Assembly (NCBI GenBank): GCA_017556145.1
Contig: JAFZCU010000168.1
Location: forward strand, 1-36,718
Length of the DNA stretch: 36,718 bases
Origin: Prevotella sp.
GTDB lineage: Bacteria; Bacteroidota; Bacteroidia; Bacteroidales; Bacteroidaceae
Direction of reading: 5' to 3'
Shown piece after piece: positions 31,381-36,718 of this stretch. The first letter of the stretch is position 1, and every line of letters begins with the position of its first letter. The notes beneath the pieces are model-generated. The model made no database searches. It worked only from the letters and a program-made list of their open reading frames with translations, and was not told where the DNA came from. Position numbers and translations under genes: made by a program.

Positions 31381-33520
31381 TTTTTAGCGTAAGCACATTC
31401 CTGCCATCCGTCCTTTCGTAATTGATGCTGTCCATCAGTTCGCGAACCAACAGGATGCCCATACCGCCAACGGGTCGGTCTTCAGCCGACAGGGTGGTAT
31501 CGGCCTTCTCCTTTTCCGTCGGATCGAAAGCCACGCCACTGTCAGTAATCACAAACGTCAGCCATTGCCCGTCTGACGTGGCCTGAACGGCGATATGGCC
31601 CGTCATGCCCGCAGGATAGGCATAGTCCATCACATTCACCACAGCCTCCTCGACAGCAAGCTTGATCTGCTTCGCCAGCGATGCCTCAATACCGAGCCGT
31701 GCCGTCACCTGCTGCACAAAGGCATTCAACGACTTCACCTGTCGCACGTCGTTCTGCAGCTCAATGCGCTCATCGAGTACCGTCTCATGACGTACTTTCT
31801 CATAACGGATGGCGAGCATCGTCAGGTCGTCGCTTTGCTCTGCCCCACGACAGAACGCCTCCACTTCATTCTTCATCTGCGTCACCAGGTCCTGAGGATG
31901 CTCCTGACCCTGCAGCACCGCCATCAGACGATCAAGTCCGAACTGCTTTCGCGAAAGATTCATTGCTTCCGACAGTCCGTCGGTATAGAGGAACAGCATC
32001 GCGCGGTCGCCGAGCATCATCTCTTCCATCACGTACTTGTGGTCTTCAAACAAACCTACGGGAAGATTGGCCTTTACCTGCAGCTCGCTGGCCTCATTGC
32101 TGATGATGACAGGCTTGTTATGTCCGGCATTACAATAGCGCAGATGCCCCGTCGGCAGGTCAAGCACACCGATGAACAACGTGACGAATATATTCGATTC
32201 GTTGCGCTCGCACGACGTTTCATTGATGGTCTGCATGATACGGGCAGGATTGTTCTCATGAGCCGAGGCCATGCGGAACAACGAGTGGATCACCGCCATT
32301 ACCATGGCCGAAGGCACGCCCTTGCCACTCACATCGCCAATGCAGAAGAACAGCTTCTCATCGCGGAGGAAGAAATCGTAGAGGTCGCCACCCACTTCGC
32401 GGGCAGGTGTCAACGAGCCATAGATGGCGATATCGTCGCGCGCCAGACTGAACGAACGAGGCAGCATATCCCGCTGGATGTTCGTCGCGATGCGCAACTC
32501 ACTGCCGATACGTGCCTGCTCCAGATTCGCCTTCTGCAACTTACGGTCGTTCCGGGCAAAACGGGCGATGATCAGTCCCAGCGCCAAGAGTCCCAGCAGC
32601 ATCAGGATGCCGATGGTGCCACGCAGCTTCTTCAACTTGGCATAGACCTCCCTGTCGTAGCACACCACGGCTATCTGCCATTTGGGCTGTCCCTTGAAAT
32701 TGGTATAGAACACCATACCCTTTTCGCCATCGGTATCTTTGATGGGGAATACGGTGCTTTGGCCGCTGTTGCTGAGCGACTTCTCCACCGTGCTGTCGTT
32801 GATCATATCGATGATGTGCAGCATCTCCGTCTGTTTCTCCTCGGTTTTGTGGCGGGGACCTGCAATCAGCTTGCCCGTCTCCGTCAGCAGGAAATTGTAT
32901 GACGAAGGATAGATATGCCGGTAGTTAAGCGTGTCGCCCAACTGATCCGTCGACACATCAAGACCGAACATGGCCACGATATCCCTCTTGTTATCATGGA
33001 TGGGGAGGATATAGGTAACCATGTTTATACCTGAGAGGAATTCGCAATACACATCGGTCCACATCGGGGTATCTGACGCATAGACTTCTTTATAGTAACG
33101 GTTCTGGGTATAGTCGCGCCCCTCGGATGCGATCTCCGAATACTTGATCTCCCCATGGTCCCACCATGCATAGGGCTCGAACAACCGTCCTTTTTCGGGG
33201 AAATAGTCGGGCACGTAAGCCACCCAGCAGCCCACCAGATTGGGATGAGACTTAAGCACCCAATCCATCACTGTATACGAAGAATCCGGATGGAACAGGT
33301 TCCGTTTCAAGTCCCATACATGGCCCATCAGCGAATTCTCCGACAGGCTCAGTGTGTTTTTCAGGATGATGGCCTTCGTCGTGATTTCCGACTCAGCCTG
33401 TTTTTCCAATTCACCAGCCAGCATGCTGCGGGTATAATAATACTGCACAGCCGAAATCGCTTGCAGCAGAATCGCCGCAGCGATGATTATTATTAGGCTC
33501 GTATTGGTTTTTAGTTTCAT
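31361..33520 (-). CDS. Sensor with periplasmic Cache-like domain, SpoIIE (PP2C) phosphatase and HATPase kinase (719 aa)
   Basis: A membrane receptor that should convert an external signal into dephosphorylation of a STAS protein. An N-terminal helix (LIIIIAAAILLQAISAV) precedes a periplasmic domain of about 270 residues with Cache-like features (HPNLVGCWVAYVPDY, WTDVYCEFLSG). A second helix (IGILMLLGLLALGLIIARF, near 305-325) and a short coiled linker follow. The PP2C-type SpoIIE domain spans about 350-570: EVGGDLYDFF, FCIGDVSGKGVPSAMVM, RYCNAGHNKP, LYTDGLSEA and QSDDLTMLAIR, with all metal-binding Asp present. A C-terminal HATPase_c_2 domain (585-715) has the N-box AVEEAVVNVMDYA, DSGVAFDP and GGMGILLVRELMD. 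Phosphatase and kinase in one chain are known from partner-switch systems. It is the first gene of the operon. No consensus promoter is seen upstream, only a heptamer stem-loop. Confidence 0.9.
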   Translation of the reverse strand: MKLKTNTSLIIIIAAAILLQAISAVQYYYTRSMLAGELEKQAESEITTKAIILKNTLSLSENSLMGHVWDLKRNLFHPDSSYTVMDWVLKSHPNLVGCWVAYVPDYFPEKGRLFEPYAWWDHGEIKYSEIASEGRDYTQNRYYKEVYASDTPMWTDVYCEFLSGINMVTYILPIHDNKRDIVAMFGLDVSTDQLGDTLNYRHIYPSSYNFLLTETGKLIAGPRHKTEEKQTEMLHIIDMINDSTVEKSLSNSGQSTVFPIKDTDGEKGMVFYTNFKGQPKWQIAVVCYDREVYAKLKKLRGTIGILMLLGLLALGLIIARFARNDRKLQKANLEQARIGSELRIATNIQRDMLPRSFSLARDDIAIYGSLTPAREVGGDLYDFFLRDEKLFFCIGDVSGKGVPSAMVMAVIHSLFRMASAHENNPARIMQTINETSCERNESNIFVTLFIGVLDLPTGHLRYCNAGHNKPVIISNEASELQVKANLPVGLFEDHKYVMEEMMLGDRAMLFLYTDGLSEAMNLSRKQFGLDRLMAVLQGQEHPQDLVTQMKNEVEAFCRGAEQSDDLTMLAIRYEKVRHETVLDERIELQNDVRQVKSLNAFVQQVTARLGIEASLAKQIKLAVEEAVVNVMDYAYPAGMTGHIAVQATSDGQWLTFVITDSGVAFDPTEKEKADTTLSAEDRPVGGMGILLVRELMDSINYERTDGRNVLTLKKKIVNS

Positions 33521-33536
33521 ATTTTTATTGTATGAT

Positions 33537-33634
33537 GTTTAAAGTTTAATGTTTATAGTTTATAGATGATTACCCTGCCAGCCTTTCCGCCAATGGAGTA
33601 TTCAACTATAAACTATAAACTATAAACCATAAAC
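33537..33634. repeat. Heptamer stem-loop between the CoA-transferase and SpoIIE genes
   Basis: The left arm (33537-33565) has units GTTTAAA, GTTTAAT, GTTTATA and GTTTATA. The right arm (33606-33634) has CTATAAA three times and CCATAAA. The arms are reverse complements at 25 of 29 positions, including 15 perfect bases next to the 40-base unique core (33566-33605). It fills the whole gap between the genes. It may end the CoA-transferase transcript or control entry into the SpoIIE operon. Confidence 0.75.
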
Positions 33635-35139
33635 TACTTCACGTACTCCGAGAAGTCCGTCAGCTTCATGTCGCCCTTGCGAGCCAGCGTGTCGTGCATG
33701 GCGAAGGCAGCGGTCAGACAGTGATGCGTATGGCCGCCGGTACCCAGCTTCAGGTAATCCCACAGCAGCTGCTTGTAGTCGGGATGCGCACAGTTCTCGA
33801 TGATGGTCTGCGCACGCTGCATCGGGCTCTTGCCGCGCAGGTCGGCCACACCCTGCTCCGTCACGATCACGTTCACATCATGCTCCGACGAGTCCTGATG
33901 GGTGACGAAAGGAACGACACTGCTGATGCAGCCGCCCTTGGCCACAGAAGGACAGGTGAAGATGCTCAGATAGGCATTGCGGATGAAGTCGCCCGAACCG
34001 CCGATACCGTTCATCATCTTCGTACCGCTGATATGGGTGGAGTTGGCATTACCGTAGATATCCACCTCGATGGCCGTATTGATGGCGATCACGCCCAGAC
34101 GACGGATCACGGCAGGATGGTTCGAGATCTCACTCTGACGCAGTGTCAGGTGATTCTTGAAGTAGTCCATGTTGTCGTAGACCTGCTTCAGACACTCGTT
34201 AGAGACGGTCAGCGAGCAGGCCGAGGCATCCTTCACACGGCCACTCATCATCATGCCGACCACGGCATCCTGCAGCACCTCGGTATAGATATTGAAGTCG
34301 GGCACGTGTTTGTCCTCACCAAGCGCACCGAGGATGGCGTTGGCCGTTGAGCCCACGCCACTCTGTAGCGGCAGGAACTCCTTGGGGATACGACCCTTGT
34401 GCAGCTCGTCAACGAGGAACTCTGCTGTCAGGAAGCCGATCTTGTCGGTTACGGGGTCGCTGTCCTTGAAGGCACGGGCCTCATCGGGAATGTTACACTC
34501 CACGACACCGACCACCTTCTCCTTAGGAATCGAGACGTAAGGCACACCTATACGGTCGCTCACGTTGAAGATGGGGATGGGCTTGCGGTAAGGAGGATCC
34601 AGCGGCTCATAGACGTCGTGGATATACTTGGCGTTGGGATTGTGGAACGAGTTCAGCTCCAGGATCACCTTCTTCGCCAGACGGGCAGCCGTGGGAGAGA
34701 TACCGCCGGCAGCGGTCAGATAGACATGATAGTCGTTGCCCACCTCCTCGATGTCGCACACCTCGAGGATCGCCCAGTCCACATCGCCATAGAACCCGTA
34801 GCGCAGCTCTTGCGCCATGTGACTCAGATGCAGGTCGTTGTAAGGAATCTCGCCTGCGTTCACATGCTTGCGGAAATCGGGGTTCGTGGTGTAGGGAGCC
34901 CGGTAGAGGATGGCCTGGGCATTGGCCAGGTCACCATCGGTCGACTGTCCTGTGGAGGCACCTGTGAAGATAGCCACCTTAAACTCGCGCCCTGCCTCAT
35001 GCTCGGCAACGGCAATCTTTGCTAACTCTTTGGTAGTAGCCTTTGCCACACCGGCAGGCGTAAAACCACTCATGGCGATATGGTCGCCATTCTTAATCAG
35101 TGCTGCAGCCTCTGCAGCGGTCATACGTGTGTAAGCCAT
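33634..35139 (-). CDS. Acetyl-CoA hydrolase/transferase family protein, succinate:acetate CoA-transferase type (501 aa)
   Basis: A class I CoA-transferase, cytoplasmic, moving CoA between short acids such as acetate and succinate during fermentation. The N-terminal half has GDHIAMSGFTPAGVAKA and the C-terminal half the catalytic region DFNIYTEVLQDAVVGMM, whose Glu forms the glutamyl-CoA thioester in this family. YGNANSTHISGTKMMNGIGG and GGCISSVVPFVTHQDSSEHD are typical late motifs. The length matches AarC-type enzymes. It has its own promoter and is a separate unit from the SpoIIE operon unless transcripts read through the heptamer stem-loop. Annotation as acetyl-CoA hydrolase is common but the transferase role is more likely in Bacteroidales. 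Confidence 0.9.
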   Translation of the reverse strand: MAYTRMTAAEAAALIKNGDHIAMSGFTPAGVAKATTKELAKIAVAEHEAGREFKVAIFTGASTGQSTDGDLANAQAILYRAPYTTNPDFRKHVNAGEIPYNDLHLSHMAQELRYGFYGDVDWAILEVCDIEEVGNDYHVYLTAAGGISPTAARLAKKVILELNSFHNPNAKYIHDVYEPLDPPYRKPIPIFNVSDRIGVPYVSIPKEKVVGVVECNIPDEARAFKDSDPVTDKIGFLTAEFLVDELHKGRIPKEFLPLQSGVGSTANAILGALGEDKHVPDFNIYTEVLQDAVVGMMMSGRVKDASACSLTVSNECLKQVYDNMDYFKNHLTLRQSEISNHPAVIRRLGVIAINTAIEVDIYGNANSTHISGTKMMNGIGGSGDFIRNAYLSIFTCPSVAKGGCISSVVPFVTHQDSSEHDVNVIVTEQGVADLRGKSPMQRAQTIIENCAHPDYKQLLWDYLKLGTGGHTHHCLTAAFAMHDTLARKGDMKLTDFSEYVK

Positions 35140-35186
35140 TTAATTTGCGATTTGACAATTTACTGTTTACATTATTAATATGCGTG

Positions 35187-35218
35187 CAAAATTAGTGTTT
35201 TTTTGCCAAACCACCAAA
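35187..35218 (-). promoter_or_regulatory. Promoter of the CoA-transferase gene
   Basis: TAATTTTG (35187-35194, minus strand) and TTTG (35215-35218) with a 20-base spacer. The start site would be about 40 bases before ATG 35139. Confidence 0.65.
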
Positions 35219-35241
35219 CTTTTTCCAAGGTTTCTTTACTT

Positions 35242-35269
35242 CTCACCTCTTACCTCTCACCTCTCACCT
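35242..35269. repeat. Heptamer tandem repeat after the hemolysin III gene
   Basis: The units are CTCACCT, CTTACCT, CTCACCT and CTCACCT. The array abuts the stop codon at 35270. The unit is the reverse complement of the AGAGGTA/AGAGGTG type seen at 7324 and 10641. Confidence 0.75.
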
Positions 35270-35917
35270 CTATAACTGCTGCATCAGCACGTCCCAGACG
35301 GCGATGATATGACAGACGCTTCCCGCCAGCACGAAGAAATGAAACACGGAGTGCATGTATTTCTTCTTGTTGAGCGAATAGAACACCGCGCCCGTGATAT
35401 AACTCACACCCTCGGCAACCAGCCAGATGACGGCTGCCGACGACACCGAGTCGATCAGCGGCTTAAACGCCACAAGCACACTCAGACCCATGCCGATGAA
35501 GCAGAACGTCTCCAAGTTCGAATGCTCCTTCAGACGGATAAAACTCACGATGGTACCCGCGATGGCGCAACTCCAGACGAAGATGAACAGGCTCCAGCCC
35601 CAATAGCCCTGGTCGCGCAAGGCTGTCAGCGTCAACGGTGAATACGAACCTGCGATATGCCAGTAGATGGCCGCATGGTCCCACTTCCTGAGGCGCTCTT
35701 TCCACTTCGAATGGTGCTTCATCGAGTGATAGAGCGTCGAAGCCACATACGATGCCAGCATACCGAAGAGATAGAGAATCACCCCTACCCGCGCCCAGTT
35801 ATTGTCGGCCTGGAAACACCATACGAGGAAAATGATGCCGAACACGACACCCAACAGCACGCCCCCGCCATGCGACGCGGCATTCCAGATCTCTTCCTTC
35901 TTCGTGTAACGTATCAT
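35270..35917 (-). CDS. trhA: Hemolysin III / YqfA (PAQR-type) membrane protein (215 aa)
   Basis: A seven-helix inner-membrane protein of the hemolysin III (TrhA, YqfA) family, distantly related to PAQR receptors. The family metal-site and helix motifs are visible: NAASHGGGVLLGVVFG (conserved His), ASYVASTLYHSMKHH (Ser and His), KWDHAAIYWHIAGSYSPLTL and, near the end, MHSVFHFFVLAGSVCHIIAV. PAQR members are zinc-dependent lipid hydrolases. YqfA of E. coli is linked to membrane energetics, and the haemolytic label is historical. It is a single gene with its own promoter, divergent from the GH43 gene. ATG 35917 gives the normal N-terminus MIRYTKKEEIWNA. Confidence 0.93.
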   Translation of the reverse strand: MIRYTKKEEIWNAASHGGGVLLGVVFGIIFLVWCFQADNNWARVGVILYLFGMLASYVASTLYHSMKHHSKWKERLRKWDHAAIYWHIAGSYSPLTLTALRDQGYWGWSLFIFVWSCAIAGTIVSFIRLKEHSNLETFCFIGMGLSVLVAFKPLIDSVSSAAVIWLVAEGVSYITGAVFYSLNKKKYMHSVFHFFVLAGSVCHIIAVWDVLMQQL

Positions 35918-35947
35918 TTTCGGCTATGGTATGAATAATTGACGCCG

Positions 35948-35955
35948 CAAAGGTA
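35948..35955 (-). promoter_or_regulatory. Hemolysin III gene promoter -7 element
   Basis: TACCTTTG on the minus strand matches the consensus. The left arm of a heptamer array lies where the -33 element would be, and no TTTG is seen there. Confidence 0.55.
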
Positions 35956-35964
35956 CTAATTTTT

Positions 35965-36043
35965 ATTGAAGATTGAACATTGAATATTGAATATTTCACT
36001 TGCGCTCCCCAATTTTTCAATTTTCAATTTTCATATTTCAATT
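35965..36043. repeat. Heptamer inverted arrays between divergent genes
   Basis: Left array 35965-35992: ATTGAAG, ATTGAAC, ATTGAAT, ATTGAAT. Right array 36016-36043: TTCAATT, TTCAATT, TTCATAT, TTCAATT. The six-base cores pair in register across a 23-base unique centre, the same plan as the element at 33537-33634. Confidence 0.7.
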
Positions 36044-36051
36044 TTTTATAC

Positions 36052-36059
36052 TAACTTTG
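36052..36059 (+). promoter_or_regulatory. GH43 gene promoter -7 element
   Basis: TAACTTTG matches TAnnTTTG. The start site would lie about 12 bases before ATG 36078. Confidence 0.55.
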
Positions 36060-36077
36060 CACCAAAATCAAAACTAA

Positions 36078-36718
36078 ATGAATATGAAACGCTTGTCAAT
36101 CATCCTCAGCGGTATAGGTTTACTGGCCATGGCCGCTTGTCAGAATCAAAGCCAACTGTCAACTGTCAACTGTCAACTGTCAACCGTCGGAAACCCGTAC
36201 ATGCCCCTTTGGGAACACATTCCCGACGGCGAGCCTTACGTGTTCGAAGACCCCGACCAGCCCGGCAAATACCGTGTCTATGTCTATGGTTCCCACGACG
36301 ACTTGATTGATGCCTACTGCGGACGCGACCAGGTGGTTTGGTCGGCCTCCGTCGACAGCCTCAACAACTGGCGCTATGATGGTGAGATCCTCGTGGTCGA
36401 CAAGAACCGCGACGGCCAGCCCTTCGACTCAGCCGGTACTGCCGACGTGCTCTATGCGCCCGACGTAACGCTGGTAACCGATAAGGACGGCAACAAGACC
36501 TACTACCTCTTCCCCAACGACCAGACGGGCTTCCGCAATGGTTTGATTGCCAAGAGCTCACGTCCCGACGGACCCTTCGAGGTGTGCAACTGGAGCAAGG
36601 ACGATCCCAATCAGGTGGACGGTGTACTGAAGTTCGACCCTGCCGTGTTTGTCGATGACGACGGACGTGTCTATGGCTACTGGGGCTTCGAGCGCAGCTA
36701 TGCCGCTGAGTTCGACCC
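36078..36718 (+). CDS. Glycoside hydrolase family 43 lipoprotein, partial (first 213 aa)
   Basis: Lipoprotein signal MNMKRLSIILSGIGLLAMAA with Cys21 as the lipidation site. After a linker of about 17 residues (QNQSQLSTVNCQLSTV) comes a five-bladed propeller start: GNPYMPLWEHIPDGEPYVFE, YRVYVYGSHDD, then ADVLYAPDVTLVTD and VLKFDPAVFVDDDGRVYGYW. These match GH43 enzymes (arabinofuranosidase/xylosidase type), which hydrolyse plant polysaccharide side chains. The APD segment holds the pKa-modulating Asp of the family. The catalytic acid Glu lies beyond the window edge. The linker is encoded by a heptamer repeat and resembles the NRPS T2-C2 linker. The subfamily and substrate cannot be decided from this part. 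Confidence 0.87.
   Translation, partial: MNMKRLSIILSGIGLLAMAACQNQSQLSTVNCQLSTVGNPYMPLWEHIPDGEPYVFEDPDQPGKYRVYVYGSHDDLIDAYCGRDQVVWSASVDSLNNWRYDGEILVVDKNRDGQPFDSAGTADVLYAPDVTLVTDKDGNKTYYLFPNDQTGFRNGLIAKSSRPDGPFEVCNWSKDDPNQVDGVLKFDPAVFVDDDGRVYGYWGFERSYAAEFD
36153..36187. repeat. Heptamer tandem repeat inside the GH43 gene
   Basis: The units are CAACTGT four times and CAACCGT. They encode the flexible linker between the lipid anchor and the catalytic domain. Confidence 0.8.

Noticed and set aside
31595..32902. Long plus-strand reading frame of 435 codons opposite the SpoIIE gene
   Set aside because: It is antisense to a gene with clear PP2C motifs. The translation is His-, Gln- and Arg-rich with no recognisable domain, and no promoter precedes it.
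17412..33520. Siderophore biosynthesis cluster
   Set aside because: There is no TonB-dependent receptor, no ferric-siderophore permease, no hydroxamate or catechol genes, and the terminal domain is a reductase.
33537..33634. CRISPR array
   Set aside because: The units are 7 bp and contiguous or inverted, with no spacers of regular length and no cas genes in the window.

Overview
The window looks like a chromosomal segment of a Prevotella-like Bacteroidales bacterium from a gut or rumen lineage. The main evidence is the promoter type: most well-spaced start regions carry a -7 element of the form TAnnTTTG, often with a TTTG about 19-22 bases upstream, as in Bacteroidota. The gene content agrees: an HU protein fused to a winged helix, a BlaI/M56 pair, a DUF4294 protein, a patatin-barrel protein, a helix-hairpin-helix outer-membrane barrel, a succinate:acetate-type CoA-transferase and a GH43 lipoprotein. 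I see no tRNA, rRNA, CRISPR array or prophage.

Layout. 1-1.1 kb: the N-terminal part of an HU-like DNA-binding protein (minus strand, cut by the window edge). Its long leader holds a 23-codon ORF made of 21-bp repeats. 1.1-4.1 kb: a minus-strand blaI-blaR1-lipoprotein operon. 4.1-6.7 kb: a REP-associated tyrosine transposase (RAYT) gene with copies of its presumed REP hairpin around it, then a secreted barrel-like protein of unknown role. 6.7-15.2 kb: housekeeping and envelope genes, namely a GT4 glycosyltransferase, an HhH-barrel protein, a DUF4294 protein, a C1 cysteine peptidase lipoprotein, a PlpD-like patatin autotransporter and cysS. 15.3-33.5 kb: an apparent seven-gene minus-strand operon of about 18 kb. 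33.6-36.7 kb: a CoA-transferase, a hemolysin III family protein and the start of a GH43 lipoprotein.

The 18-kb operon is the centre of interest. In transcription order it encodes a membrane sensor with SpoIIE phosphatase and RsbW-like kinase domains, a lone STAS antagonist, an alginate-export-like outer-membrane barrel, a MATE exporter fused to a second RsbW-like kinase domain, an NSS-type Na+/amino-acid symporter, a three-module nonribosomal peptide synthetase (A-T-C-A-T-C-A-T-R) and an M13 metallopeptidase lipoprotein. My reading, which is inference, is that hydrophobic amino acids are imported, assembled into a tripeptide released by reduction as an aldehyde or alcohol, and exported through the MATE pump and barrel. 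Production or export would be set by a phosphorylation partner switch that acts on the pump itself. No sigma factor is present in the window.

A second pervasive signal is a set of short tandem repeats with a unit of exactly 7 bp. Many different heptamers are used. They occur between genes, where two loci form inverted pairs around a unique core, and inside coding regions at linkers, signal peptides and C-termini. They resemble the heptameric STRR repeats known from cyanobacteria.
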